Shown: piece after piece, positions 1 through 9,256 of the stretch
How positions within the stretch are numbered: the stretch's first letter is position 1
Layout of the letters: each line of letters starts with the position of its first letter
Source of the DNA: Ferruginibacter sp. HRS2-29
Lineage (GTDB): Bacteria > Bacteroidota > Bacteroidia > Chitinophagales > Chitinophagaceae
Reading direction: 5' to 3'
Length of the DNA: 64,000 nt
Assembly: GCF_024343615.1 (NCBI RefSeq)
Contig: NZ_RJUB01000144.1
Span: 29,151 to 93,150 of the forward strand
The notes under the pieces: model-generated
What the model was told of the DNA's origin: nothing
What the model saw: the letters and a program-made list of their open reading frames with translations, nothing else
Databases searched by the model: none
Program-made: the position numbers and the translations under genes

Positions 1-2
1 GC

Positions 3-140
3 TTTAATAAGGATGGATATGCTGTCACTTCAATAATAAAGCCGTGTATAGCTTTTTTGAAGAATTTATTACAAATGACAGGGATACAACTTATATCATT
101 AAATCCTGGAAAAAAAATGTTGTTGAGGAGTAACCTGTAA
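3..140 (+). pseudogene. 3' end of an unknown gene, apparently frameshifted or partial
   Basis: Two forward frames are open in turn. The frame starting at base 3 reads FNKDGYAVTS at its beginning and runs to TAA at 138-140, but becomes unlike coding sequence after about base 32. The frame of base 2 has stops at 5-10, then reads a plausible hydrophilic C-terminus ending SWKKNVVEE before TAA at 131-133. The simplest reading is one gene end interrupted by a frameshift near base 30, either a real mutation or a sequencing error. The family is not recognisable from so short a piece. Everything upstream lies outside the window. Confidence 0.3.
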
Positions 141-351
141 AAAGTGAAAAATCTTCCACAAAATGCTCAACGGACTCCAGAAACCTGTAGCCTTCACTTC
201 GCTGCCGAACGATTGTAAGGACTAAAATAATTGATCAGGGTCAATAAAAATCAAATTTTTAGCCGGTTTATGGAAGCTAAGTTAATTTGTAATCAACATT
301 TCATTAACTTATCTTTAACATACACATTTATTCACCTTAAAACTCCTTCTT
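141..351. other. leader/promoter region upstream of susC, no gene seen
   Basis: About 210 bases without a convincing gene. The stretch is AT-rich towards susC. Two near matches to the Bacteroidota -7 box TAnnTTTG occur (TTAATTTG at 282-289 and TATCTTTA at 310-317), each one base off consensus. Neither has a well-spaced upstream TTTG, so the promoter cannot be placed with confidence. The susC messenger would have a leader of roughly 30-60 bases. Confidence 0.3.
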
Positions 352-3300
352 ATGATGAAATCAACACTTCTGTTGTTGCTGGTGTTCCTGCTATCGGGTT
401 CTATGGCCTGGGCGCAAACCACTACCAGCGGCAAGATCACCGATTCCAAATCGGGCGCCGCCATTTCCAATGCTTCCGTTATAGTAAAAGGTACTTCTTC
501 GGGTACTTCTACCGGCCAGGATGGTTCTTTCCGTATCGACATCCCTTCGGGTGGCGCAACGCTTGTCATTTCTTCGCTGGGGTATACCAGCAAAGAGGTA
601 TCAGCAAGCGGAACTACTACCAATGTAACGCTTGATGCCAGCGGCACCAAAAACCTGGATGAAGTGGTGGTGGTTGGTTTTGGTACACGTATCAAAAAAG
701 ACCTTACCGGAAATATCGCCAAAGTGAAGGGCAGCGATGTCCAGAATATGCCTGTTACCAACCTCAACCAGGCTTTGCAGGGGCGTGCGGCCGGTGTGTT
801 TGTAGAAGCCAACAGCGGTAAAGTAGGAGAAGGGGTGAAAGTGTTGATCAGGGGTTCCGGATCGATTTCGGCCTCCAATAGCCCACTATATGTCATCGAC
901 GGTATTCCTATCAGTAATAACTCTTACTCAGGAAGCCCTATTTCCGATATCAACTTCAACGACGTTGAATCATTCGACATTTTAAAAGATGCCTCTGCTG
1001 CCGCCATTTATGGTTCCAGGGCGGCCAATGGAGTAGTGCTCATCACCACTAAAAAAGGACGCTCCGGGAAAACCAATTTCCAGGTGAATTCACAATATGG
1101 TGTCAACAAGCCTACACATTACCGCGGGTTCCTGAATGCGCCCGAATATGTTGCCCTGTTGAGAGAAGCCGCAATCAACAGCGATAATCTCGATGGTATA
1201 GATCCGCTGGATCCGGCACAATACCCTGATTCCTGGCTGGAATTTGCCGAGGGCAGGCTGGATCGTTATTCGGGCTGGTCAGACTGGAGGACCAACCAGA
1301 CCAATACCAACTGGGAAAAGAAAGCATTTGATCCCGATGCCATGACTTCCGCATTGGATATTTCTGCTTCCGGAGGTACCGACCGTACAAAATATTATCT
1401 CAGCCTTTCCTATCTTAACCAGGATGGTATCCTGATAGGTAACAGGCTTAAACGCCTTTCTTCGAGGATCAATCTCGAGCAGGCAGTTTCTGACAAATTC
1501 AAGATCGGGTTGAATATGAGCTTGTCGCAAACGAGCGCCGGCCGTGTACAGGTAGACAATGAATTTGCTACGCCAATGCAGATAGTGGCCCTGAGCCCGG
1601 TGACGCCTTTCTACGACCAGGATGGTAATTTATCTACCCTGCCGGTTACCACCTACAACAACCCATACATCGATTACGCCGAAGGTAAATTCAAAGCTGT
1701 TATCTACAGGAATATCGGGAATATCTTCGGACAATATAATTTCAGCCGGTCACTTTCTTTCCGGACCGAATTTGGGGTGGATATACAAAACCAGAACGAT
1801 GATCAGTTCTATGGCCCTAACACTACCTATGGTACAGGTAGTAATGGTTACGGCGAATCAGATTGGTTCCGCGGGCTGACTTACAACACCAATAACTATT
1901 TTACTTTCAAAAAGAATTTTTCACAAAAGCACGACCTGGAAGCGGTGGCAGGTATGTCGTTCCAGGATTACAATTCTGAATTTGCCAATGTATATGGGGA
2001 GCAGTTCCCTAACCAGCAGTTGCAAAAACTGGCGAGTGCGGGGTTAATAAAAGGCGGTACTTCCAGGGAATCTAATTCTACGTTCCTTTCTTATTTCGCC
2101 AGGGCGAATTATAAATTCAATAACCGCTACCTCGTTACTTTGAGCGGACGGGTGGATGGCTCTTCTGTATTTGGCAACGACAACCGTTATGGTTTTTTCC
2201 CGGCGGCATCTCTTGGCTGGATCGTTTCTGAAGAAAATTTCATGCAGGGGCAAAAATTGCTCAGTTTCCTTAAACTCCGTGGTAGCTGGGGACTTACCGG
2301 CAACGCAGATGGTTTTGGCGATTTCGCTTCCCGCGGATTGTGGGGAGGTGTAGCGTATAACGGAACCGGTGGGCTGGCTTCCACCCAGCTGGCAAATCCT
2401 GATCTTAAATGGGAAAAATCCAACCAGTTGGATTTCGGTATCGACTTCGGATTTTTCAACAACAGGATCAGTGGTGAGATCGATGTGTACAAACGCAAAA
2501 CCGAAGACCTGATCTATAGCGTTCCCGTTCCGGGAAATACCGGTTATTCCAACAAACTGGTGAACCTGGGAGCAATGGAAAACAAAGGGCTTGAGATCGT
2601 ATTGAATTCGGATAATGTAAGCACCAGGAATTTCAAATGGAGCAGCAACCTGAACCTTGCCTTCAATAAAAATAAGATCACCAAGCTGGATGGCGATCAG
2701 ACTTTGATTGCGGGTAACGATGGCCGTTATCTTAACTCACTTATCGTTGGCGAATCTATCGGCGTATTTTACGGGCCTAAGTTTGCCGGGGCAGATCCTG
2801 CCAATGGCGATGCGCTGTATTATTTGCAGGATGGGAAAACCACGACCAATGATTATAATGCAGCCGGGAACTTCATCGTCGGTAACCCTAATCCCAAGCT
2901 GATCGCCGGTTTTGGAAACAGCTTCAGCTACAAAGGTTTTGAGCTGAATGTATTGTTCCAGGGAGTATTCGGCAACCAGATACAGAATGGCGCCGGTGGT
3001 TTCATGAGTGCAAGTTTTGACTGGTTCGATAACCAGACAAGAGACCAGCTTGACAGGTGGCAGAAACCTGGTGATATCACCCAGGTACCTCAGCTTCGCC
3101 TTGGCGGGGGAAATGGTATTTCTGCTTCCAGCAGGTATGTGGAAGATGGTGATTATGTACGCCTGAAAAGTGTTACACTGGCTTACAATTTTCCTGCATC
3201 GCTCATCCGCAGGGCAAAACTTACCAGCGCCAAATTCTATGTTACCGGTGTAAACCTTCTCACTTTTACCGATTACAAAGGTTGGGATCCGGAAGTGAAT

Positions 3301-3396
3301 ACCGATTACAGGGCAGGCAACAGGAACCAGGGAAGCGATTTTTACGCTGCTCCGCAGATAAAGAATTTTTCTGTAGGGCTCAACCTTGGTTTCTAA
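352..3396 (+). CDS. SusC/RagA-family TonB-dependent outer-membrane transporter
   Basis: 1014-residue TonB-linked outer-membrane receptor of the SusC/RagA family, which imports oligosaccharides or peptides bound by a SusD-type surface lipoprotein. A signal peptide ends near residue 21 (AWAQ). A carboxypeptidase-regulatory-like beta domain spans about 25-100, followed by the conserved segment DEVVVVGFG at 103-111. The plug carries the family signatures LQGRAAGV (142-149) and VLIRGSGS, then YVIDGIPI and ILKDASAAAIYGSRAANGVV. The rest is a beta-barrel ending in phenylalanine (SVGLNLGF), as expected for BAM-dependent insertion. ATG at 352 is chosen; ATG at 355 is equally possible. SusD follows directly. 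No glycosidase, anti-sigma or regulator gene lies beside the pair, so the substrate cannot be inferred. Confidence 0.95.
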   Translation: MMKSTLLLLLVFLLSGSMAWAQTTTSGKITDSKSGAAISNASVIVKGTSSGTSTGQDGSFRIDIPSGGATLVISSLGYTSKEVSASGTTTNVTLDASGTKNLDEVVVVGFGTRIKKDLTGNIAKVKGSDVQNMPVTNLNQALQGRAAGVFVEANSGKVGEGVKVLIRGSGSISASNSPLYVIDGIPISNNSYSGSPISDINFNDVESFDILKDASAAAIYGSRAANGVVLITTKKGRSGKTNFQVNSQYGVNKPTHYRGFLNAPEYVALLREAAINSDNLDGIDPLDPAQYPDSWLEFAEGRLDRYSGWSDWRTNQTNTNWEKKAFDPDAMTSALDISASGGTDRTKYYLSLSYLNQDGILIGNRLKRLSSRINLEQAVSDKFKIGLNMSLSQTSAGRVQVDNEFATPMQIVALSPVTPFYDQDGNLSTLPVTTYNNPYIDYAEGKFKAVIYRNIGNIFGQYNFSRSLSFRTEFGVDIQNQNDDQFYGPNTTYGTGSNGYGESDWFRGLTYNTNNYFTFKKNFSQKHDLEAVAGMSFQDYNSEFANVYGEQFPNQQLQKLASAGLIKGGTSRESNSTFLSYFARANYKFNNRYLVTLSGRVDGSSVFGNDNRYGFFPAASLGWIVSEENFMQGQKLLSFLKLRGSWGLTGNADGFGDFASRGLWGGVAYNGTGGLASTQLANPDLKWEKSNQLDFGIDFGFFNNRISGEIDVYKRKTEDLIYSVPVPGNTGYSNKLVNLGAMENKGLEIVLNSDNVSTRNFKWSSNLNLAFNKNKITKLDGDQTLIAGNDGRYLNSLIVGESIGVFYGPKFAGADPANGDALYYLQDGKTTTNDYNAAGNFIVGNPNPKLIAGFGNSFSYKGFELNVLFQGVFGNQIQNGAGGFMSASFDWFDNQTRDQLDRWQKPGDITQVPQLRLGGGNGISASSRYVEDGDYVRLKSVTLAYNFPASLIRRAKLTSAKFYVTGVNLLTFTDYKGWDPEVNTDYRAGNRNQGSDFYAAPQIKNFSVGLNLGF

Positions 3397-3424
3397 TTTA
3401 ATTATCCAATTTAATTTTACAACA

Positions 3425-4768
3425 ATGAAAAAATTATCGATCTATATAATAAGCGCCGCCCTGCTGGTCACCGGTTGTTCAAAAAAATTAGATGTACAGC
3501 CAACACAGAGCGTAGATGAAGAATTTGTATTCACTTCCGATGCCAATATTAAAGCAGCGCTCAATGGTACATATGATGTAGTATCCGGCGCTTCCCTGCT
3601 GGGTGGCGATGTACAGATGTACTCCGAATTGCTTGGTGCAGGCGATGAGATCACCTGGGTGGGAACGTTCAATCAGCCGGATGAGATTTACCGGAAGGAA
3701 ATCCTTACCAACAACAGTTTCATATCAGATACTTACCTGCAAGGATACCGGGCCATCAATATCTGTAACAACATCCTGGCAAATATCAATACCGTAAATC
3801 CGGCAGACCGCGACAGGGTGAAAGGGCAGGCCCTTTTTCTCCGCGGGCTCGTATATTTTGAGCTGGTGGAATTGTTTGCAAAACCATACAGCGCCGGCAA
3901 TGTGGGCACAAACCCCGGGCTTCAGATAATCCTCACACCAACGGTGAATGGTGAAGTGACAGCAGCGAACAGGGTTGCCCGCAGCAGTGTACAGGACACG
4001 TATGCACAGGTGGTCGCGGATCTTGTTGCCGCCAAACCGATCATTGGTGGCGAAGTGGGCGAGTATGGCAGTGAATATGCCGTATCGGCCATATTATCGA
4101 GGGTGTATCTGCAAATGGGTAACTATGCAGGGGCACGCGATGAAGCCAATAATGTGATTGAAAATTCAGGAGCTGAACTGGAAACTGATTATGCGAAAGT
4201 GTTCAACAATACCTCTGCTTCCAAAGAAGATATCTATGTGCTGCCGGTGACAGCGCAGGATGGCTCGAATGATCTGCAGGTTTATTTCTCCATTACCGAT
4301 TATGGGGCACGCGATGGCGATATCGAGATCAATGAAGATCACATCGATCTATATGATGCATCTGATGCCCGTGGGGCATTATTCTATCTCGATGGAAGCG
4401 ATATCTACCGCAGTGGAAAATGGAAATTCCAGTACAGGTTCTTACCGGTTGTCCGCCTCGGCGAAATGTACCTTACAAGGGCTGAAGCCAATTTCAGGCT
4501 GGGTACATCCATTGGAGCCACTCCCGCACAGGATATGCTTGCCATACGCAGCAGGGCAGGTCTTGGAGCGGTAGCTACTAACCTGGCAAACATCCGTTAC
4601 GAACGCCGGCTCGAGCTGGCGCATGAAGGACAACGTATCCAGGATATCAAAAGGTTCCAGGAATCTATTGATGGGTTCTCTTACGATGCCAACGAACTCG
4701 TATTCCCTATTCCGCTCCGCGAAATAAATGCTGGTGGCGGGGTATTGACACAGAACCCAGGGTATTAA
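3425..4768 (+). CDS. SusD/RagB-family nutrient-binding lipoprotein
   Basis: 447-residue surface lipoprotein that caps the SusC barrel and binds the nutrient. The lipobox LLVTGC, about 16 residues in, predicts lipidation; an acidic stretch (QSVDEEF) follows soon after. The interior has TPR-like helices typical of SusD (RGLVYFELVELFAKPY; EMYLTRAEANFRLG), and the C-terminal region carries RRLELAHEGQRIQDIKRF, the usual family ending. The frame is open back to 3386, overlapping susC. ATG at 3425 is preferred because it places the signal peptide at the N-terminus and leaves a 28-base gap after susC. It is somewhat shorter than the usual SusD of about 500 residues. It is cotranscribed with susC and closed by the terminator at 4825-4866. 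Confidence 0.93.
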   Translation: MKKLSIYIISAALLVTGCSKKLDVQPTQSVDEEFVFTSDANIKAALNGTYDVVSGASLLGGDVQMYSELLGAGDEITWVGTFNQPDEIYRKEILTNNSFISDTYLQGYRAINICNNILANINTVNPADRDRVKGQALFLRGLVYFELVELFAKPYSAGNVGTNPGLQIILTPTVNGEVTAANRVARSSVQDTYAQVVADLVAAKPIIGGEVGEYGSEYAVSAILSRVYLQMGNYAGARDEANNVIENSGAELETDYAKVFNNTSASKEDIYVLPVTAQDGSNDLQVYFSITDYGARDGDIEINEDHIDLYDASDARGALFYLDGSDIYRSGKWKFQYRFLPVVRLGEMYLTRAEANFRLGTSIGATPAQDMLAIRSRAGLGAVATNLANIRYERRLELAHEGQRIQDIKRFQESIDGFSYDANELVFPIPLREINAGGGVLTQNPGY

Positions 4769-4824
4769 ATAAGGTCGGCTACCCTTAAAGCGGTCACTCC
4801 GCCAAACGTTGGCCGACCCATTAC

Positions 4825-4866
4825 AAAAGTCAGGTAGTTTGAAAAAATTACCTGACTTTTGCTTTT
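4825..4866 (+). terminator. intrinsic terminator of the susCD operon
   Basis: A perfect 12-bp stem (AAAAGTCAGGTA at 4825-4836 pairing with TACCTGACTTTT at 4849-4860) encloses a 12-base loop and is followed by a T-rich tract. The outer A/T pairs make it usable in both directions. A weaker inverted repeat (GGTCGGC / GCCGACC, about 4773-4818) precedes it. Confidence 0.85.
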
Positions 4867-4893
4867 CCATTATTAACTCCTAAATGATCCATT

Positions 4894-7431
4894 GTGAAAA
4901 AAATCCTGTTGCTTTCCGCGGCACTTGTTATCACTTTAATTTCTGTAGCACAATTAAAATCACCGGAAGAATTTCTTGGTTATAAGATCGGCAGCAGGTA
5001 CACGCCACATTATAAAGTGGTCAGTTATTTTCAATATGTGGCGCAGGCGGCATCCGCAAATGTAAAATTGCAGCAGTATGGAGAAACGAACGAACATCGT
5101 CCGTTATATCTTGCCTTCGTTGCCTCGCAGGAGAACATGGCGAACCTCGAAAATATCCGCCTCAACAATCTTCGGCTGGCCAATGTGGCAAAGGATAGGA
5201 TGATGCCGTCGGAAACCGCACCGGCCATCGTCTGGCTGAGTTATAATGTGCACGGCAATGAAACATCTTCTTCGGAAGCGGCCATGCTCACGGTGTTTGC
5301 GTTAGCAGATCCGTCAAACGCCCAGTCGAAAGAATGGCTGAAAAATACGGTAGTGGTCATCGATCCATGCCTCAATCCCGATGGAAGGGAACGTTATATC
5401 AACTGGTTCAATTCCGTAGTGGGGAAGGATTACAACCCGGCAAGGATCGCCCGCGAACACAGGGAACCGTGGCCGGGAGGAAGAAGCAATCATTACAATT
5501 TCGATCTTAACCGCGACTGGTCGTGGCAGACACAGGTGGAAAGCCGCCAGCGCATTGCGCAATACAACCAATGGCTGCCGCAGGTACATGTGGATTTTCA
5601 TGAGCAAGGCCCTAACCAGCCCTATTATTTTGCGCCGGCAGCGCAGCCTTATCACGAAGTGATCACCAAATGGCAAAGGGATTTCCAGGAGTCTATCGGA
5701 AAAAATCACGCGAAATATTTTGATAAGAACGGATGGCTGTATTTTACCAAAGAGATCTTCGATCTTTTGTACCCTTCTTACGGAGATACCTACCCGATCT
5801 ACAACGGCTCCATCGGCATGACCTACGAACAAGGCGGCGGCCCGGCAGGCGGACTGGGCATAGATACCGACGAAGGCGATACGCTCACTTTATATGATCG
5901 TGCCATCCATCACTACACAACAGGAATGAGCACGGTAGAAATTGCTTCGCAAAATGCTGCGGAACTTGTAAAACAATACCGCAGATTTTTTAATGAAGCT
6001 GTGAGTGGCAATATCGGCGAATACAAATCATATGTGATAAAAAATAATCCTGAAGATGCACAACGTTTGGCGGCATTAATGGAACTACTGGATAAAAACG
6101 GCATCCAGTATGGCACCACGGGCACCGGCACCGGGAGAGGGTACAGCTACCAGCAAAAGAAAGAAATGGCATTCAACTTTGCCGCAGGCGACCTGGTGGT
6201 TTCTTCTGCACAACCTAAAGCTGCATTGGTAAAAGTTTTATTTGAACCGGAAACCAAACTGGTCGATTCTGCTACGTATGACATCACTGCATGGGCAATG
6301 CCTTATGTATATGGACTTACGGGTTATGCCAGCAAATTGGTAGTAAGCACAGGTACAGGTAAAGTGCTGCCCGATTTTACCGACAACCTTCCGCAGGATG
6401 CCTATGGTTATGTGATCCGCTGGGATGGGGTTGCCTCTGCAAAAGTGATGGCGCAGTTGCTGGCAAAAGGAGTGAAGGTTCGTTTTGCAGAAACGGGTTT
6501 CAAAGCAAACGGGCAAGCTTATGGCAATGGGTCGCTCATCATCGTGAAGAAAGCCAATGAACGTTTTGGAAATACTTTATGGAAAGTGGTGAGTGATGTT
6601 TGCAATGCCAATAAGGTTAAGATGAATATGGTCAATACCGGCATGGTAGAAAAAGGATACGACTTTGGAAGTTATTATGTACACCCGATGAATGCCGTTC
6701 GTGTGGCGATGCTGACGGGTGAAGGCACCAATGAAAATGCGGCAGGTGAGATCTGGAATTTCTTCGACAATGAATTGAAATATAAACTCACGCTCATCAA
6801 TGCCAATGATGTGAGCCGTATCCGCTGGAGCGATATAGACGTGCTCATCCTGCCGGACGGACGATACAAATTTTTGAGCGACAAAGATCAGGCAGAGCAA
6901 TTCCGTCAGTGGATCGATAACGGCGGAAGAGTGGTTGCTCTGGAAAATGCAGTTTCGCAATTGTCCAAACAGGATTGGAGCCTGCTGAAATCGAAGAACG
7001 AGCCGGATTCCAATGCAGATGCTAAAGACAAGGATAAAGATCCGTACGAAGCCATCAGGCAGTTTGATTGCAGGGAAAGGAACATGTTGTCGTACAGCAC
7101 ACCCGGGGCCATCTTCAAAGTGGATGTAGATAATACACATCCGCTGATGTTCGGTTATCCGAAATATTATTACACGCTTAAAATGGACAATAAGGTTTAC
7201 GAATTCATGAAAGAAGGCGGCTGGAATGTAGGGGTGATGCGTAAAGAAAATCAACTGGCGGGATATGTCGGGTACAAGCTCAACCCGAAATTAAAAGACG
7301 GTTTACTCTTCGGCGTACAGGAACTCGGCGACGGAACCGTTACTTATATAACCGATAATGTGATGTTCCGAAATTTCTGGGAGAATGGAAAACTGATGTT
7401 GTGTAATGCGGTGTTTATGGTAGGACAGTAA
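4894..7431 (+). CDS. secreted M14-family zinc carboxypeptidase with C-terminal amidotransferase-like domain
   Basis: 845-residue exported metallopeptidase. A signal peptide ends around residue 19 (VAQ). The M14 zinc ligands are visible as HGNE (H120, E123) and H236 in VDFHEQG. The supporting motifs NPDGRERY (161-168) and FDLNRDW (203-209) match the family, and E312 in MTYEQGG is the likely catalytic glutamate. From about residue 605 a second domain starting VAMLTGEG with LPDGRY resembles the class I glutamine-amidotransferase-like fold often attached to M14 proteins in Bacteroidota; no catalytic cysteine is obvious there. The start is GTG at 4894, the only in-frame start that gives a proper signal peptide. 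It stands alone between the susCD terminator and two hairpins downstream. A role in extracellular peptide breakdown is inferred. Confidence 0.88.
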   Translation: MKKILLLSAALVITLISVAQLKSPEEFLGYKIGSRYTPHYKVVSYFQYVAQAASANVKLQQYGETNEHRPLYLAFVASQENMANLENIRLNNLRLANVAKDRMMPSETAPAIVWLSYNVHGNETSSSEAAMLTVFALADPSNAQSKEWLKNTVVVIDPCLNPDGRERYINWFNSVVGKDYNPARIAREHREPWPGGRSNHYNFDLNRDWSWQTQVESRQRIAQYNQWLPQVHVDFHEQGPNQPYYFAPAAQPYHEVITKWQRDFQESIGKNHAKYFDKNGWLYFTKEIFDLLYPSYGDTYPIYNGSIGMTYEQGGGPAGGLGIDTDEGDTLTLYDRAIHHYTTGMSTVEIASQNAAELVKQYRRFFNEAVSGNIGEYKSYVIKNNPEDAQRLAALMELLDKNGIQYGTTGTGTGRGYSYQQKKEMAFNFAAGDLVVSSAQPKAALVKVLFEPETKLVDSATYDITAWAMPYVYGLTGYASKLVVSTGTGKVLPDFTDNLPQDAYGYVIRWDGVASAKVMAQLLAKGVKVRFAETGFKANGQAYGNGSLIIVKKANERFGNTLWKVVSDVCNANKVKMNMVNTGMVEKGYDFGSYYVHPMNAVRVAMLTGEGTNENAAGEIWNFFDNELKYKLTLINANDVSRIRWSDIDVLILPDGRYKFLSDKDQAEQFRQWIDNGGRVVALENAVSQLSKQDWSLLKSKNEPDSNADAKDKDKDPYEAIRQFDCRERNMLSYSTPGAIFKVDVDNTHPLMFGYPKYYYTLKMDNKVYEFMKEGGWNVGVMRKENQLAGYVGYKLNPKLKDGLLFGVQELGDGTVTYITDNVMFRNFWENGKLMLCNAVFMVGQ

Positions 7432-7432
7432 T

Positions 7433-7460
7433 CAATTAATAATTAACAATTAAGAATAGG
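7433..7460. repeat. heptad tandem repeat, single arm (word CAATTAA)
   Basis: Four consecutive 7-bp units in exact phase, CAATTAA varied at its first base and degenerate in the last unit, beginning two bases after the stop of the M14 peptidase gene. No matching reverse-complement arm follows. See the general finding on heptad repeats. Confidence 0.6.
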
Positions 7461-7514
7461 AATGCGCCTGTGGCGCATTCTTTTAAAAAATGGCTCGTAT
7501 TGCGAGCCATTTTT
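7460..7514 (+). terminator. two stacked hairpins after the M14 gene
   Basis: First hairpin: GAATGCGCC (7460-7468) pairs perfectly with GGCGCATTC (7472-7480) around a 3-base loop and runs into TTTT. Second hairpin: AAAAATGGCTCG (7486-7497) pairs perfectly with CGAGCCATTTTT (7503-7514) around 5 bases. Together they look like back-to-back terminators serving the M14 gene (plus) and the gene ending at 7683 (minus). Confidence 0.8.
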
Positions 7515-7575
7515 CGTTGAGTTGAAGTTGAGAACGTACTATGCGTAAGTTCTTTAATAAAGTTACGATTATTTA

Positions 7576-7662
7576 CCGCAGAGACCGGGAGTTAAAGCAT
7601 TTTCGCGGAGAAGAAAATTTATCTCTGCGAAAATGCTGCTTTCTCTGACTTTCTGCCGTCAA
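7576..7662. repeat. inverted repeat with 'ctctgcg' words between convergent genes
   Basis: AGCATTTTCGC near 7597-7607 and GCGAAAATGCT near 7627-7637 form an 11-bp perfect stem with a 19-20 base loop, flanked by imperfectly paired CAGAGA and CTCTG words. It lies in the gap between the convergent M14 gene and the gene ending at 7683. It has the look of a repetitive intergenic element rather than a simple terminator, as there is no T tract. Confidence 0.45.
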
Positions 7663-7682
7663 ACGAGAGGTCGTTCTTTTCA

Positions 7683-9077
7683 TTATTTGATTATTTTACC
7701 GGGAAAATATTTATTCATTAATGCTTCTACAGATGACAGATGCCTGTTAATGATAAAAAGTTTTGTATTGTCCTTTAGTGTAAAAACCCGGATGAATTCT
7801 TTTGTAAGATCTGGTGTACTATTTTTTAATTCATCAAAACTATTCTTTGCAATAGCATAAACTTCTTTGTGCCGTGAAGAAATAACCAGCACTTTTGTTA
7901 CCGGCATTTCTTTTGCCCTGTCTATTTCTTGCTGGCTTACCGGGCTTCCGGTTCTGTTGTTGGAATAAAAGCGGTAATTTTTTCTGAAATAGGCAATATC
8001 ATCCCGGTTGTCTGATATAATATACCGGTACATAAAAAGATGCGCCAGTTCTTTATTCCAGTCTCCAAATTTTGTATCGTACGTTTTTACATACGTTTTT
8101 ACAAAAGCTTCATCGATAGGTTTTTCTTCTTCCACATATTTTTTTAGCAAGGCGTAAGTTTCTTTCGCCATGCCCGTAATATATTTATTCGCGTACCAAT
8201 CCTCTTCATCTATCTTTCCATTTATCTTTTCCATGAGATAGCCATTGCCGAGGCCGGTAGCCAGTACTTCATTCAGCAACAACAACGCATACTGGCTGTT
8301 AGGCGAATGGGTATCACGGAACCATTTTGTAATATCTTTTTTTAAAGAAAGCGATTGGTTGTCGTACAGTATATGATAAATTTCGTGCATCGCCACGCTG
8401 AAAAAAGAAGTAAAATCCTTCAAATTGACGGGTGGCTCGCAAATGGCTACATTGATAAATGCCCTGGCACCAAGATTGCCTTTTTCGTATGACGGCAAAA
8501 GGCAGATGTCAAAGGGAATGGTGGGGTCCCACAAAACATCATAAAAAGCTATGCCCTTATCAAAAAAATCAGCGAATTTATTATTGTCAACATATTCCTG
8601 CAGGCTATTTTGTTGTTGGGTAAATGAAGCTTTATTAGGTTCGAAAACCAGTTCGCGATATATGGAGGTAAAAATTTCGATTGTTTTTGAAAAGGCAACA
8701 AGATCCTCGTTGGGTATTATTCCCGCAGACTTTTCTTTAAATTCTTCTATCGACTGGCTGATCGCGAGATTCTTTTCTATAAAATCACGCGACATAAAAC
8801 CTACTTTCAGGGGCGAAGGATATTGGGCAAACGGGTAGGAGTAATCAATCCGGATTTGCGAAAAATCTTCGATCATTTTGAGGGCACCGGCGGTATTGTA
8901 TAATGATTTTTCGAAAATGGTTTTCAGGTCATTGTCGGGATAGCCAGAGCTTATTTTTGTAAGGAAATCGTAAGTGGCATACAATTCAGAATAGTGCACT
9001 TTGAATTTTACGCTGTGTTGTGCAGACAAACAAAACGAATTGGCAAAAAAAACGATCAGGAGAATAACTCTTAGCAT
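7683..9077 (-). CDS. secreted protein with HEXXH zinc-protease motif, family unknown
   Basis: 464 residues. A signal peptide ends near residue 20 (CLSAQ). The motif HEIYH at 231-235, preceded by hydrophobic residues (FFSVAM), matches the zinc-binding helix of metallopeptidases. NEVLATGLG (269-277), about 34 residues later, offers a third ligand glutamate in the gluzincin style. Most of the rest is predicted helical. I do not recognise a named family. Secreted metalloprotease is an inference from the motif alone. It is a single gene, convergent with the M14 peptidase and separated from the next minus-strand gene by a terminator-like hairpin. Confidence 0.75.
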   Translation of the reverse strand: MLRVILLIVFFANSFCLSAQHSVKFKVHYSELYATYDFLTKISSGYPDNDLKTIFEKSLYNTAGALKMIEDFSQIRIDYSYPFAQYPSPLKVGFMSRDFIEKNLAISQSIEEFKEKSAGIIPNEDLVAFSKTIEIFTSIYRELVFEPNKASFTQQQNSLQEYVDNNKFADFFDKGIAFYDVLWDPTIPFDICLLPSYEKGNLGARAFINVAICEPPVNLKDFTSFFSVAMHEIYHILYDNQSLSLKKDITKWFRDTHSPNSQYALLLLNEVLATGLGNGYLMEKINGKIDEEDWYANKYITGMAKETYALLKKYVEEEKPIDEAFVKTYVKTYDTKFGDWNKELAHLFMYRYIISDNRDDIAYFRKNYRFYSNNRTGSPVSQQEIDRAKEMPVTKVLVISSRHKEVYAIAKNSFDELKNSTPDLTKEFIRVFTLKDNTKLFIINRHLSSVEALMNKYFPGKIIK

Positions 9078-9203
9078 GTTAGAAGATTTGGTATTGCAAC
9101 AAATGCAATGTACGAAAAGCTTCCTATATGGAATGGTTAAGGATTTCCTATTTTTTAAAGGTAGTAAACTTACTTGCGGTGTGATCTTTTATGAAGGTAA
9201 CAA

Positions 9204-9237
9204 TAACAGAAAGTCTCCCCAGGGAGACTTTCTGTTA
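9204..9237 (-). terminator. hairpin terminator of the heme-uptake operon
   Basis: TAACAGAAAGTCTCCC (9204-9219) and GGGAGACTTTCTGTTA (9222-9237) are perfect complements over 16 bp; the tip must open to form the loop. It lies just past the stop of the DUF6607-like gene in the direction of transcription. The long symmetric stem may work both ways. Confidence 0.75.
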
Positions 9238-9256
9238 TAATATTTGAACCTGAAAC

